Positions 10,603-21,101 of a DNA stretch of 64,000 nucleotides are shown here, one piece after another. Source of the stretch: an uncultured Pelagibacteraceae bacterium. Its GTDB lineage: Bacteria > Pseudomonadota > Alphaproteobacteria > Pelagibacterales > Pelagibacteraceae. Within the stretch, counting starts at the first letter, position 1; each line of letters opens with the position of its first letter. A program made the position numbers and the translations under genes. The notes below the pieces were generated by a model. That model was not told the DNA's origin. It worked only from the letters and a program-made list of their open reading frames with translations, and did no database searches. The stretch is from the NCBI GenBank assembly GCA_902543245.1, contig CACBXQ010000004.1:23828-87827 (forward strand), given 5' to 3'.

Positions 10603-12366
10603 TTAATTAAATTTAAAATCCATTATATATTTACTACCAGTGCTAGCAGTATCATAATAATTTTCACATTTTGAAAGTACTCTATTAAAAAAGAAATCTG
10701 CAGTTTTAATTTTTTCTCCGTAAAATTTTTTATTTTTATCGTAGTCTTTAAAGCTCACTTCTAAAACTTTTATCCATGCATGTCCTGTAGCAACTAATCC
10801 AAGAACTTTTAAATATTCATTGCAGGCTGCACTTGCATCATCTTTTTCATTTTGAATCTTATCTTTTATCCAATCAGTAAATTTCTTTAAAATATCAATA
10901 CTTTTTGAAATTTTATCAATATAAGGTTTAATTTTTTGATCACTAATATTTAGATCATCATCAATCATAGAGATATACTTTCCAATAATATCCCCATTCC
11001 TATTTACTAATTTTCTAAATACTAAATCAATTGCTTGAACAGAGTTTGTCCCTTCATATATCGGAGTAATTCGATTATCTCTGTATAGCTGTTCAATACC
11101 TAAATCTTTTGTGAAACCGTAACCTCCATGCAATTGCATTGCATCGCTTGTGATTTCCATTCCCATATCAGTAAAGAAAGACTTAACAACTGGCGTCATC
11201 AAAGAGACAAGGTCTGTTGCGTCTTGTCTAACTTGAGCATCGTCATGGTATAAACTTACCTCTATTTGTTGAGCAAGCCAGAAAGATAATGCTCTTTCAC
11301 CTTCTATAATTGACTTCATATTTAATAACGTTTTTTTAATATCTGCATGTTCAATTATAAAATCAGCCCCATTTTTGGACTGACTATTATTGCTTACACC
11401 TTGCTTTCTCTCTTTTGCATAACTTAAGGAATTTTGATAAGCAATTTCAGAAATTCCTAATCCTTGAATTCCAACAACTATTCTTTCCAAATTCATCATA
11501 GTAAACATTGAATTTAAACCCTTATTTTTTGGACCTATCATATATCCTGTTGCTTCATCAAAATTAAGTACACAAGTTGCAGAACCACCTATTCCCATCT
11601 TCTTTTCTAAAGATCCGGTTGAAACACCGTTTCTAGTTCCAACGGAACCATCGCTATTTACAATAAACTTTGGTACCAAAAATAAACTTATTCCTTTTGT
11701 TCCATGTGGAGAATCTGATGCTCTTGCTAGAACTAGATGTATAATATTTTCCGTAAGATCATGATCACCCGATGTGATAAATATTTTTTGGCCACTTATT
11801 TTAAATGTTCCATCATCTTGTTCTACAGCTTTAGTTTTTAATAAACCCAGATCTGTTCCACAAACCGGTTCAGTCAAACACATTGTACCGCTCCATTTAC
11901 CTTCAACCATTTTTGGTAAGTATTTATTTTTTATCTCATCAGTAGCATGATGGTTAATACAATTATAAGCTCCTATTGTTAATTCACTATAAAGTTTAAA
12001 TGCTAAGCTCGCTGATGATAGCATTTCGTCAAAAAAAGCACTGACTGTTTTTGGCATACCTTGCCCACCATATTTTGGATCACATGCTAATGATATCCAT
12101 CCATCTTCGATAAATTTTTTATATGCTTCTTTATATCCTGGTGGTGTTCTAACAACACCATTCTCTAGCACCGCAGGGTTTTCATCTCCAGCTTTTGCCA
12201 ATGGCAATATTAGGTTTTGATTAATTTTAGCTGCCTCTTGCAGTATGTCTTTTACAAGATCTGGTGTTACTTCCTTATATTTATCTAATTCATTATAATT
12301 TTTATTGTTCCTTAAATTTTCAAAAAGGAACATCATATCATCTAATGGAGCTGTATAAGTTGGCAT
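10603..12366 (-). CDS. dmdC: Acyl-CoA dehydrogenase, probable 3-methylmercaptopropionyl-CoA dehydrogenase
   Basis: 587 aa long-form acyl-CoA dehydrogenase; MCLTEPVCGTDLG, QLHGGYGFTKD, PIYEGTNSVQAIDLV; clustered with dmdAB. Confidence 0.85.
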   Translation of the reverse strand: MPTYTAPLDDMMFLFENLRNNKNYNELDKYKEVTPDLVKDILQEAAKINQNLILPLAKAGDENPAVLENGVVRTPPGYKEAYKKFIEDGWISLACDPKYGGQGMPKTVSAFFDEMLSSASLAFKLYSELTIGAYNCINHHATDEIKNKYLPKMVEGKWSGTMCLTEPVCGTDLGLLKTKAVEQDDGTFKISGQKIFITSGDHDLTENIIHLVLARASDSPHGTKGISLFLVPKFIVNSDGSVGTRNGVSTGSLEKKMGIGGSATCVLNFDEATGYMIGPKNKGLNSMFTMMNLERIVVGIQGLGISEIAYQNSLSYAKERKQGVSNNSQSKNGADFIIEHADIKKTLLNMKSIIEGERALSFWLAQQIEVSLYHDDAQVRQDATDLVSLMTPVVKSFFTDMGMEITSDAMQLHGGYGFTKDLGIEQLYRDNRITPIYEGTNSVQAIDLVFRKLVNRNGDIIGKYISMIDDDLNISDQKIKPYIDKISKSIDILKKFTDWIKDKIQNEKDDASAACNEYLKVLGLVATGHAWIKVLEVSFKDYDKNKKFYGEKIKTADFFFNRVLSKCENYYDTASTGSKYIMDFKFN

Positions 12367-12393
12367 AAGAAATATCTTAGAGTAATTAATAAA

Positions 12394-13500
12394 TTATTTC
12401 AATTTCGAAATTATAGCATCACCCATTTGGCTAGTAGTTACTTCTTTATTTCCCTTAGACATAATGTCTTTTGTTCTAAGACCATCATCTAAGACCGTTT
12501 GGACTGCATTTTCTAAATTTTGAGCTTCTTTATCCATATCAAGCGAATATTTCAATGCCATTCCAAAGCTTAATATTGTAGCTATTGGATTCGCTGCTCC
12601 AGTTCCTGCAATGTCAGGGGCTGATCCATGTATTGGTTCATACATTGCTCTCATTTTACCATCTTTATTTTTGGCTCCTAACGAAGCAGAAGGCAAAAGT
12701 CCTAAAGATCCTGTTAGCATCGATGCTTGATCAGATAGCATATCTCCAAATAAATTATCAGTTACAATTACATCAAATTGCTTTGGGTTTCTAAGTAATT
12801 GCATAGCACAGTTATCTGCTAACATATGATTTAATTCTATATCTTTATATTCTTTATCATGCAAAGTTTGGACCTCTTCTCTCCATAATTGACCTGCTTC
12901 CATTACGTTTGACTTTTCACATGAAGTTACTTTATTAGATCTTTTTTTTGCCAAATCAAAAGCAACCTTAGCAACTCTAATTATTTCACTTGATGTATAA
13001 GTATGTGTATTTATTCCTTTTCTTTCACCATTATCTATTGGTTTAATACCTCTAGGTTCTCCAAAATAAATACCCCCTGTTAATTCTCTTACTATCATAA
13101 TGTCAAGTCCAGACACTATTTCTGGTTTAAGTGTTGATGCATCAACCAATTGTTTAAAACATATTGCAGGTCTTAAATTTGCAAATAATTTTAATTCTTT
13201 TCTTAATTTTAATAATGCTCTTTCAGGTTTTTTTGAAAAATCTAGATTATCCCACTTTGGTCCACCAACTGCACCAAGCATTACAGCTTCACTTTCTAAT
13301 GCTTTATAAAAAACTTCATCAGTAATTGGAGTTCCATGCTTATCATAAGAACAACCTCCAGCAAGATCTTCGTCAATCTCAAAATCAAGAGACTTATTTT
13401 TATTTAACCAATTAATTATCTTCTTAACTTCTTCGATAACTTCAGGGCCAATTCCATCTCCCGGCAAAAGCAAAATTTTCCGTTTTTTTATTTTAATCAT
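12394..13500 (-). CDS. leuB: 3-isopropylmalate dehydrogenase
   Basis: 368 aa; [40 protein letters not shown]. Confidence 0.97.
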   Translation of the reverse strand: MIKIKKRKILLLPGDGIGPEVIEEVKKIINWLNKNKSLDFEIDEDLAGGCSYDKHGTPITDEVFYKALESEAVMLGAVGGPKWDNLDFSKKPERALLKLRKELKLFANLRPAICFKQLVDASTLKPEIVSGLDIMIVRELTGGIYFGEPRGIKPIDNGERKGINTHTYTSSEIIRVAKVAFDLAKKRSNKVTSCEKSNVMEAGQLWREEVQTLHDKEYKDIELNHMLADNCAMQLLRNPKQFDVIVTDNLFGDMLSDQASMLTGSLGLLPSASLGAKNKDGKMRAMYEPIHGSAPDIAGTGAANPIATILSFGMALKYSLDMDKEAQNLENAVQTVLDDGLRTKDIMSKGNKEVTTSQMGDAIISKLK

Positions 13501-14098
13501 TAAATATCCATGGTTTAGAATTTAAAACTTTATTTTCAAAAGTTTCAATTTTATCTAATTTTTCTAATGATAATGAAATATCATCTAATCCTTCTGTTAA
13601 ACATTTTTTTCTAAATTCTTCTATTTGAAATTTAATTTCTTTATTTCCAAAAATAATTTTTTGCTCTGGTAAGTTAATTGTTATTTCTTCCTTTCTTTTA
13701 GAATATTCAGAAATCTCCTTAATTTCATCGTCTAATAATTTAATTGGTAAAATTCCATTCTTAAAACAATTATTATAGAAAATGTCTGCATAACTTGAAC
13801 TTATTACACAAGTAATACCAAAATCCAAAAGAGCCCAAGGAGCATGTTCTCTCGAAGAACCACAACCAAAATTTTTGCCTGCAATCAATATTTTTGAATT
13901 ATTGTATGGTTCTTTATTTAAAACAAAATCATTAATATCTTTTCCATTGTCGTCATATCTCATTTCAAAAAAAAGATTTTTGCCTAGGCCGGTTCTTTTT
14001 ATTGTCTTAAGAAACTGCTTTGGAATAATCATATCCGTATCAATATTTACTATTGGTAGATGTGCAGGAATGCTCGTTAAAGTATTAAATTTTTTCAT
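13493..14098 (-). CDS. leuD: 3-isopropylmalate dehydratase small subunit
   Basis: 201 aa; [31 protein letters not shown]. Confidence 0.97.
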   Translation of the reverse strand: MKKFNTLTSIPAHLPIVNIDTDMIIPKQFLKTIKRTGLGKNLFFEMRYDDNGKDINDFVLNKEPYNNSKILIAGKNFGCGSSREHAPWALLDFGITCVISSSYADIFYNNCFKNGILPIKLLDDEIKEISEYSKRKEEITINLPEQKIIFGNKEIKFQIEEFRKKCLTEGLDDISLSLEKLDKIETFENKVLNSKPWIFND

Positions 14099-14100
14099 TT

Positions 14101-15501
14101 TTACTGAAACTTTCTTACGTCATCAAGATTACCAGAAATTGCTGCGGCTGCAGCCATCGCAGGACTTACTAAATGTGTTCTTCCTCCACGACCCTGTCTT
14201 CCCTCAAAATTCCTATTTGAAGTTGATGCACACCTTTCTTGGGGTTTTAACTTATCAGCATTCATTGCCAAACACATTGAACAACCTGGTTCTCTCCAGT
14301 CAAAACCTGACTTTTTAAATATTTTGTCTAACCCTTCTTGCTCTGCTTGTTCTTTAACTAGCCCTGAGCCTGGTACAACCATTGCTTCCACATGATTAGC
14401 AATTTTTCTGTCCTTCAAAATTTTAGCCGCTTCTCTAAGATCTTCAATTCTACCATTTGTACAACTGCCAATAAAAACTTTGTCAATTTTAATATCCTTA
14501 ATTGATGTATTTGGTTCTAAACCCATATATTTTAGAGATCTTTCTATAGAATTCTTTTTATCTAAATCTTTCTCAGTTATTGGATTTGGAACTCTTCCAT
14601 CGATGGAAACTACATCTTGGGGAGATGTTCCCCAAGTGACCATCGGGCTTATACTTTTTGCCTCTAAACTAATCTCTTTATCAAATTTTGCATCTTTATC
14701 AGTTTTTAGATTATTCCAATATTCTAATGCCTTTTCCCAATTTTCTCCCTTTGGAGACATCGGCTTGCCCTTTAAATATTCAAAAATTTTTTGGTCTGGT
14801 TGAATTAGTCCTGCCCTTGCGCCACCCTCTATAGTCATATTACAGATAGTCATTCTCTGTTCAACACTTAAAGAGGAAATTAAGTTTCCTGAATACTCTA
14901 TTACATAGCCAGTTCCTCCAGCTGTACCTATTTTACCAATTATTTGAAGTATCACATCTTTTGATGTAACTCCAATTGGAAGGGTTCCATTTACATTAAT
15001 TCTAAAATTTTTTGATTTTTTTTGAACTAAAGTTTGTGTAGCTAATACATGTTCAACCTCTGATGTTCCTATTCCAAATGCTAATGATCCAAACGCTCCA
15101 TGTGTAGCAGTATGACTATCACCACAAACAATTATTGTTCCTGGCTGTGTAAAGCCTTGCTCTGGACCAATAATATGAACAATTCCTTGTCTTTTATCAT
15201 TCATGCCAAAGATTTTGATTCCAAATTCTTCACAATTTCTATTAAGAGTATCAACTTGAATTTTTGAATCTTCATCGGATATGCCCCTTGATCTATCTGA
15301 AGTTGGCACATTGTGATCAGCAACTGCCAGAGTTAATTTTGGATGCCTAACTTTTCTATTTGATATTCTTAAACCTTCAAATGCTTGAGGACTAGTTACT
15401 TCATGTATAAGATGTCTATCAACGAAAAGCAAAGAAGTGCCATCTTTTTGCTCATGGACTAAATGTTCATTCCAAATTTTATCGTAAATTGTTTTAGGCA
15501 T
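14101..15501 (-). CDS. leuC: 3-isopropylmalate dehydratase large subunit
   Basis: 466 aa; [55 protein letters not shown]. Confidence 0.97.
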   Translation of the reverse strand: MPKTIYDKIWNEHLVHEQKDGTSLLFVDRHLIHEVTSPQAFEGLRISNRKVRHPKLTLAVADHNVPTSDRSRGISDEDSKIQVDTLNRNCEEFGIKIFGMNDKRQGIVHIIGPEQGFTQPGTIIVCGDSHTATHGAFGSLAFGIGTSEVEHVLATQTLVQKKSKNFRINVNGTLPIGVTSKDVILQIIGKIGTAGGTGYVIEYSGNLISSLSVEQRMTICNMTIEGGARAGLIQPDQKIFEYLKGKPMSPKGENWEKALEYWNNLKTDKDAKFDKEISLEAKSISPMVTWGTSPQDVVSIDGRVPNPITEKDLDKKNSIERSLKYMGLEPNTSIKDIKIDKVFIGSCTNGRIEDLREAAKILKDRKIANHVEAMVVPGSGLVKEQAEQEGLDKIFKKSGFDWREPGCSMCLAMNADKLKPQERCASTSNRNFEGRQGRGGRTHLVSPAMAAAAAISGNLDDVRKFQ

Positions 15502-15511
15502 TTAGAAAAAA

Positions 15512-16060
15512 TTATTTTTTCTGTTCTGAGCTTTCATTTTTTTGCTCATTTTCTATTTTTACGTCTTCTTGAGCATCTACTGCTTGTGTTGCCTCTTTTT
15601 CATTTGGCGGGTCAGCTTCAACAGCTTTAACTACATTTGTCTCTTCAACAACTTCTGGTTTAACCTCTACATCAATACCTATTTTCTTTTTAATTTTCTC
15701 AGCAATTCTTGCAGATTTACCTGTTCTATCTCTTAAATAATATAATTTTGCTCTTTTTACTTTACCTGACCTTATAACCTGAATTGATCCAATGATAGGG
15801 CTATATAGAGCAAAGGTTCTTTCTACACCCTCACCAAAAGATATTTTTCTAACTGTAAAAGATGAATTTAAATCCCTACTTTTTTTTGCAATACAAACAC
15901 CTTCAAAATATTGAATTCTGTCTCTTTTACCCTCAGTTATTCTAACTCCAACTTTTACTATATCTCCAGGAAAAAACTCGGGTATTTTTTTTTCGCTAAT
16001 AATTTTTTTTAAATTTGCTTGATTAATTTCTTCTATATTTTTCATTTCTAAGTATATCAA
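15512..16060 (-). CDS. rplS: 50S ribosomal protein L19 with acidic C-terminal extension
   Basis: 182 aa; [32 protein letters not shown]...[18 protein letters not shown]-type L19 core, then a low-complexity Glu/Val/Lys tail. Confidence 0.94.
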   Translation of the reverse strand: MIYLEMKNIEEINQANLKKIISEKKIPEFFPGDIVKVGVRITEGKRDRIQYFEGVCIAKKSRDLNSSFTVRKISFGEGVERTFALYSPIIGSIQVIRSGKVKRAKLYYLRDRTGKSARIAEKIKKKIGIDVEVKPEVVEETNVVKAVEADPPNEKEATQAVDAQEDVKIENEQKNESSEQKK

Positions 16061-16061
16061 A

Positions 16062-16748
16062 TTAATTCTTTTTATATTTTTGCCACAAATCTGGTCTTCG
16101 GTCGCGTGTTATAGCCTCTGATTGAGATAAACGCCAGTCTTTAATTTTCGCATGATCTCCTGATAAAAGTACCTCTGGAACCGTCATTTCCTCCCAAATT
16201 TGAGGTTTTGTGAACTGTGGATACTCTAAAAGTCCATTTTCAAAACTTTCATCTTCTGTAGAATTTTTATTTCCTAGTATACCTGGTATATATCTTAATA
16301 TTGCATCTAGTATGGCATAAGCAGCTGTTTCCCCTCCAGACAATACAAAATCTCCTATGCTTATTTCCTGTATATTTTTTTTTATCAAAACTCTTTCGTC
16401 GATGCCTTCAAAATGTCCACATAGCAAATTAATGACTTTTTGATTTGATAGATCTTTTGCAATTTCATGATTAAATAATTTTCCTCTAGGACTTAAATAA
16501 ATTATTTTTTCTGATTTTTTAATATTATCCTCAATTGCTCTTGATATGATATCTGGTCTCATCAACATTCCTGATCCACCTCCGTATGGAGTATCGTCGA
16601 CTGTCTTATGCTTATCAGTAGCATAATCTCTTATATTTACTTTTTCTAATTCCCATATTTTTTCTTTCAATGCTTTTCCAAAAAGTCCCTCATTAAATGG
16701 TCCAGGAAAAAGTTCAGGGTACAAAGTAAAAATTCTAGCCTTAAACAT
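16062..16748 (-). CDS. trmD: tRNA (guanine-N1)-methyltransferase
   Basis: 228 aa; [40 protein letters not shown]. Confidence 0.97.
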   Translation of the reverse strand: MFKARIFTLYPELFPGPFNEGLFGKALKEKIWELEKVNIRDYATDKHKTVDDTPYGGGSGMLMRPDIISRAIEDNIKKSEKIIYLSPRGKLFNHEIAKDLSNQKVINLLCGHFEGIDERVLIKKNIQEISIGDFVLSGGETAAYAILDAILRYIPGILGNKNSTEDESFENGLLEYPQFTKPQIWEEMTVPEVLLSGDHAKIKDWRLSQSEAITRDRRPDLWQKYKKN

Positions 16749-16750
16749 TT

Positions 16751-17185
16751 TTATTTTTTTTCTTCAGCTTTTGGTGCCTCTGCTTTTTTTTCTTCAGCTT
16801 TTGGTGCCTCTGCTTTTTTTTCTTCAGCTTTTTTTTCTTCAGCTTTTGGTTCTTCAGCTTTTTTTTCTTCAGATCCCTCTTTTTTTCTTTCTTTTTTAGG
16901 AATAGCTTTTTTAGGATTGTTTCCTCTCTCTGGCATAGGCATCAACTCATTTTCACCTAAAATTCTAGCAACTCTTGTTGTGGGTTTAGCGCCTTGCCCA
17001 AGCCAATATTTTATTCTATCTGGCTCTAATCCTACTCTCTCTTTCTTCTCTTTTGGAAGTAATGGGTTAAAGAAACCTAATTTTTCAATAAATCTTCCAT
17101 CTCTTGCAAATCTACTGTCAGCAACGACAATTTTATAGACTGGCCTTTTTTTTGTTCCACCCATAGATAATCTAAGTTTTAACAT
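16751..17185 (-). CDS. rpsP: 30S ribosomal protein S16 with repetitive Lys/Glu/Ala C-terminal tail
   Basis: 144 aa; [42 protein letters not shown] core; tail [39 protein letters not shown]. Confidence 0.96.
   Translation of the reverse strand: MLKLRLSMGGTKKRPVYKIVVADSRFARDGRFIEKLGFFNPLLPKEKKERVGLEPDRIKYWLGQGAKPTTRVARILGENELMPMPERGNNPKKAIPKKERKKEGSEEKKAEEPKAEEKKAEEKKAEAPKAEEKKAEAPKAEEKK
16754..16872. repeat. Short tandem direct repeat encoding the [10 protein letters not shown] tail of RpsP
   Basis: 16771-16800 and 16801-16830 are identical 30-mers (ttggtgcctctgctttttttttcttcagctt-type unit), flanked by degenerate partial copies. Confidence 0.9.
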
Positions 17186-17200
17186 TTTATTCTCCTTTTA

Positions 17201-18559
17201 TTATTTCATTTGGTTAAAAAGTTCTGGAGGTATTCCTTTATCCGCCAAACCTTGAGTATTTCCTTTAGACATTTTTTTCATCATTTCTGACATCATTTTA
17301 AATTGTTTTAACAATTTATTGATAGTGGCAATGTCTGTGCCTGAGCCATTAGCAATTCTTTTTTTCCGAGAACCATCAATTAACTTTGGATTTTCTCTTT
17401 CCTTTTTGGTCATTGACAATATTACAGCCTCATTCTGAGTTATTATTTTTTCATCTACTCCCGCTTGATCCATTTGAGATTTTATTTTTGATACTCCTGG
17501 TAGAAAAGACATTAAGCCTTCAATGCCTCCCATTTTTTTCATCTGTTTAAGCTGAGATAAATAATCCTCGAGTGTGAATTGACCTTTCTTTAATCTTTCT
17601 TCTGTTTTTTTTAGTTTTTCTTCATCTACATTCTCTGATGCTTTTTCAACAAGAGTAACTATATCTCCCATCCCTAATATTCTATTAGCAATTCTATCTG
17701 GGTAAAAAACTTCTAAATTTTCTACTTTTTCACCTACGCCTAAAAATTTAATTGGGACATCTGCAACATATTTCATACTTAAAGCTGCACCACCCCTTCC
17801 ATCTCCATCTGATCTAGTTAAAATTATTCCAGAAAGATTTACAGTATTTTTAAATTCCTTTGCAACATTTGCAGCAACTTGACCGGTTAAAGAATCGGCA
17901 ACTAATATTGTTTCTGAAGGTTTAATTATATCTTCTATTTGTTTAATTTCATTCATCATCTGTAAATCAATTTGAGTACGTCCAGCGGTATCAAATAATA
18001 TTACTTCGGATCCATTTAAACTTGCTGCACTTAAAGCTCTTCTACAAATATCACTTGGTAGCTGGCCTTCAATTATTGGAAGAGTATTAATATTATTTTG
18101 CTCACCTAACAATTTAAGTTGCTCTTGGGCTGCGGGTCTATATACATCCAAACTTACCATCATTATTTTTTTCTTTTTATTTTTTTCTAAAAATTTTGCT
18201 AATTTTGATGTTGTCGTAGTTTTTCCAGATCCCTGTAAGCCAACTAACATTACAGATACAGGAGGGACTGCATTAAGATTAATTTCTACATTTTTATCAC
18301 CTAGCAATGATACCAGTTCATCATAAACTATTTTAACTACCATCTGTCCTGGTGATGTTGATCTTATAATTTCTTTTCCTAAAGCTTTAGGCTTAACTTT
18401 TTCTATGAAATCTTTTGCAACATCAATTGAGACATCAGCTTCTAGTAATGCTAATCTTATTTCCCTAAGACCTTCATCTACTTGCTTTTCATCTAATGAA
18501 GGAGCTTTTTTTAAAGAAGTAAAAATTCCTTCGAATTTATTTGTCAAATTATCAAACAT
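17201..18559 (-). CDS. ffh: Signal recognition particle protein Ffh (SRP54)
   Basis: GLQGSGKTTTTSKLAKFL, DTAGRTQIDLQMM, C-terminal M-domain with Met-rich segment. Start placed at ATG 18559 (MFDNLTNKFEGIF); the ORF track uses an in-frame GTG at 18568. Confidence 0.96.
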   Translation of the reverse strand: MFDNLTNKFEGIFTSLKKAPSLDEKQVDEGLREIRLALLEADVSIDVAKDFIEKVKPKALGKEIIRSTSPGQMVVKIVYDELVSLLGDKNVEINLNAVPPVSVMLVGLQGSGKTTTTSKLAKFLEKNKKKKIMMVSLDVYRPAAQEQLKLLGEQNNINTLPIIEGQLPSDICRRALSAASLNGSEVILFDTAGRTQIDLQMMNEIKQIEDIIKPSETILVADSLTGQVAANVAKEFKNTVNLSGIILTRSDGDGRGGAALSMKYVADVPIKFLGVGEKVENLEVFYPDRIANRILGMGDIVTLVEKASENVDEEKLKKTEERLKKGQFTLEDYLSQLKQMKKMGGIEGLMSFLPGVSKIKSQMDQAGVDEKIITQNEAVILSMTKKERENPKLIDGSRKKRIANGSGTDIATINKLLKQFKMMSEMMKKMSKGNTQGLADKGIPPELFNQMK

Positions 18560-18664
18560 ATTTTTCACCCAGCAGTTAACGCACCAGTGGGCGAACCCTC
18601 GCTAACTGGTGTCGATCTCTTTGTTACCAAAGACACCGCAAAATGCTGTTTTTTGCGGAAACTT
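18560..18664 (-). ncRNA. Structured 5' leader of ffh (probably the described Pelagibacter ffh cis-regulatory RNA motif)
   Basis: Minus strand reads CCGCAAAA-AACAGCA-TTTTGCGG (8-bp hairpin), then GTGTCTTTG-GTAA-CAAAGAGATCGACAC, then CACCAGT-TAGCGA-GGG-TTCG-CCC-ACTGGTG, immediately before the ffh start. Locally GC-richer than surroundings. A candidate cis-regulatory RNA preceding the SRP protein gene was reported for Cand. P. ubique; correspondence is from memory and unverified. Confidence 0.82.
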
Positions 18665-18670
18665 GAACAA

Positions 18671-18676
18671 ATTATA
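18671..18676 (-). promoter_or_regulatory. Candidate -10 element (TATAAT) for the ffh leader transcript
   Basis: Minus strand ...TTGACTTTTTGAACCTCTATTATAATTTG...; perfect TATAAT about 10 nt before the first leader hairpin. The TTGACT upstream is only 14 nt away, so the -35 is uncertain. Confidence 0.5.
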
Positions 18677-18720
18677 ATAGAGGTTCAAAAAGTCAATAAA
18701 TAAGTTACATATCTAAATAT

Positions 18721-19542
18721 ATGGAATTTAAAGCTTTTAAAATGGACGGTCTTGGAAATGACTTTATAATTATTGATGAAAGATTTGATAAAATTAATCT
18801 GAGAAATAACGACATAATAAAAATATGTAGTAGAGAATTCATTGGTTGCGATCAATTAATTATTATAAGAGAATCTGATCGAAATGATGCAGAATTAATA
18901 TTTTATAATTCAGATGGAAGTCTGGCTGGAGCTTGTGGAAATGGAACAAGATGTGTTGCTTACCTTTTGTCAAAAGAAAACAATAAAAAACTGATAACTC
19001 TAAAAACTTTAGGTGGTATCCTTGAGTCAAAAATTTATGAAAATCAAATTGTTGAAACAAAAATAGGTCCAGCGAAACTAGGATGGGCAGATATTCCTCT
19101 TAAAGAAAAAATGGATACTAGAAATTTAAACTTTAATTTTGAAGATATTCAAGTTGAAATGAAAAATGGTACTGCAATAAATGTTGGAAATCCACATGTG
19201 GTATTTTTTGTAGATGAACTTGAAAAATTTAATATTGAAAAAATAGGACCTAAAATTGAAAACCATAATTTTTTTCCAGAAAAATGTAATGTAACAATTG
19301 CAAAAAAGGTTAAAGAAAATCATATTAAATTAAAAGTTTGGGAAAGAGGGGCTGGACTTACAAAAGCTTGTGGCACAGCAGCTTGTGCAACAGCTTTGGC
19401 TGGTAAAATTAACAATTTAATAAAATCCCCAGTAAATCTTGTATTTGAATTAGGTAAACTTGAAATAAATATTGACGATAATAATTTTATCTCTATGAAA
19501 GGACCTGTTTCAAAAATACAGGAAATTAAAATTAATTTTTAA
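18721..19542 (+). CDS. dapF: Diaminopimelate epimerase
   Basis: 273 aa; KMDGLGNDFIIID, GNGTRCVAY, GAGLTKACGTAACATA. Confidence 0.97.
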   Translation: MEFKAFKMDGLGNDFIIIDERFDKINLRNNDIIKICSREFIGCDQLIIIRESDRNDAELIFYNSDGSLAGACGNGTRCVAYLLSKENNKKLITLKTLGGILESKIYENQIVETKIGPAKLGWADIPLKEKMDTRNLNFNFEDIQVEMKNGTAINVGNPHVVFFVDELEKFNIEKIGPKIENHNFFPEKCNVTIAKKVKENHIKLKVWERGAGLTKACGTAACATALAGKINNLIKSPVNLVFELGKLEINIDDNNFISMKGPVSKIQEIKINF

Positions 19543-20459
19543 TGAGTATATTTGAAAAATTTAAATTAGGTTTTAAAAAAAGTGCATCAAATATTGCATC
19601 TGGGCTAAAAGAAATAATAATAAAAAAAGAAATTGACGACAATACTCTTGACAAAATTGAGGAGTTTTTAATTAGCGCAGATGTTGGGGTCGACGCTTCC
19701 AGTGATATTAGATCAATCCTATCAAATAAAAAAATAGATTCTAATTCTGAACCAATTAATGAAGTAAAAAAAATACTTAATGAATATATAGTTGAGCTAA
19801 TGGAGCCTTTAGAAAACAAAAGCATTTTTGAAACAAAAGATTATTTAAATGTAACTTTAGTTTCTGGTGTAAATGGAGTTGGAAAAACAACAACAATAGG
19901 AAAAATAAGTAAAATTCTTAAAAATAATAACAGAAAAGTAGTATTAGGGGCTTGTGATACATTTAGAGCTGCAGCAATAGAACAATTAGAAACATGGTCT
20001 CAAAAAATAGGAGTAGAAATAATAAAGTCTGAAGCTAAAGCAGACCCTGCGTCTGTAGCTTACAAAACTTTAGAATATGCAAAAAATAACTCTTTTAATG
20101 ATGTTCTGCTTGATACAGCTGGAAGACTTCAAAATAAAAAAAATTTGATGGATGAATATAAAAAGATTGCAAATGTACTAAAAAAATTGGACTCAAAAGC
20201 TCCTCAAGAAGTTATTCTTGTACTAGACTCAACTTCTGGTCAGAACGTTATTAATCAAGTAGAAGAATTTAATAAAATTATCCCTCTTACTGGTCTTATA
20301 ATGACAAAATTAGACGGAACAGCAAAAGGTGGGGTATTAATAGCGGTAGCGAAAAAATTTAAATTACCCATAATTTGTTTAGGTCTTGGTGAAAAAGAGG
20401 ATGATTTGCAAATTTTTGATGCCAGGATATTTGCTGATGCGTTCACACAGATCAATTAA
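19542..20459 (+). CDS. ftsY: Signal recognition particle receptor FtsY
   Basis: 305 aa; SGVNGVGKTTTIGKI, GACDTFRAAAIEQLE, DTAGRLQNKKNLMDEYKKI. Confidence 0.96.
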   Translation: MSIFEKFKLGFKKSASNIASGLKEIIIKKEIDDNTLDKIEEFLISADVGVDASSDIRSILSNKKIDSNSEPINEVKKILNEYIVELMEPLENKSIFETKDYLNVTLVSGVNGVGKTTTIGKISKILKNNNRKVVLGACDTFRAAAIEQLETWSQKIGVEIIKSEAKADPASVAYKTLEYAKNNSFNDVLLDTAGRLQNKKNLMDEYKKIANVLKKLDSKAPQEVILVLDSTSGQNVINQVEEFNKIIPLTGLIMTKLDGTAKGGVLIAVAKKFKLPIICLGLGEKEDDLQIFDARIFADAFTQIN

Positions 20460-21049
20460 TTAATTACGTTATTTGCAATTAAAGGCTTATATACATTGCA
20501 TGAAAATTCTGAATTTAAACTTGCATAGCCACAGTTACGCGAATATGTGGATATAATAAAACTTAAATCACTTTTTTTTTGATAAATGTTTAATTTGTTT
20601 TTTTTAATGTCATACATAAAATTTTTATTAATATCCTTTATAGTGCTAACCATAATCAATGTATTATTATCCTTTAATAGATAGTATGCGAAATCATCAG
20701 GAAAAACAGGATAATCATAATCTAATAAAAATTTTTTTGCTGTTTTAGGAAACCAATCATATGAAACCAAAGACATCTCCTTTTTAGAAACATTATCATA
20801 AAAATAAAGATCTTGAGGATAATTGTTAATATAATTAGAATTCTTTCCCTTGGCTACAATAGCTTTATCTCTTGGTTTAAAAAACAAGGTAAAATCTTTA
20901 TTATGTGACTCCATTTTACCTATATAAAAATAATTATCTATCGACTTATTTGTTTCAGCGAGTGATTGAGAAGAATAAAATAACGCTAATAAAAATAATA
21001 CAGCTGAACTATAAAATATTAACAATATTAGATAAAGAAATCTTTTCAT
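20456..21049 (-). CDS. Hypothetical exported protein
   Basis: 197-aa ORF with N-terminal hydrophobic signal/anchor (FLYLILLIFYSSAVLFLLALFYSS). Confidence 0.7.
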   Translation of the reverse strand: MKRFLYLILLIFYSSAVLFLLALFYSSQSLAETNKSIDNYFYIGKMESHNKDFTLFFKPRDKAIVAKGKNSNYINNYPQDLYFYDNVSKKEMSLVSYDWFPKTAKKFLLDYDYPVFPDDFAYYLLKDNNTLIMVSTIKDINKNFMYDIKKNKLNIYQKKSDLSFIISTYSRNCGYASLNSEFSCNVYKPLIANNVIN

Positions 21050-21101
21050 TGTAATTTTAGGATAAAATAAAATAATGAAGATTATTTGTTTTAATTGTGT
21101 C

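Noticed and set aside
18560-18664. Possibility that the ffh leader is the 4.5S SRP RNA itself
   Set aside because: It lacks the conserved domain IV GUCAGG/GGAAGCAGCC pattern and sits directly against the ffh start, fitting a cis-leader better.
19532-19825. Minus-strand 97-aa ORF opposite ftsY
   Set aside because: Antisense to the well-supported N-terminal region of FtsY, no family signature.
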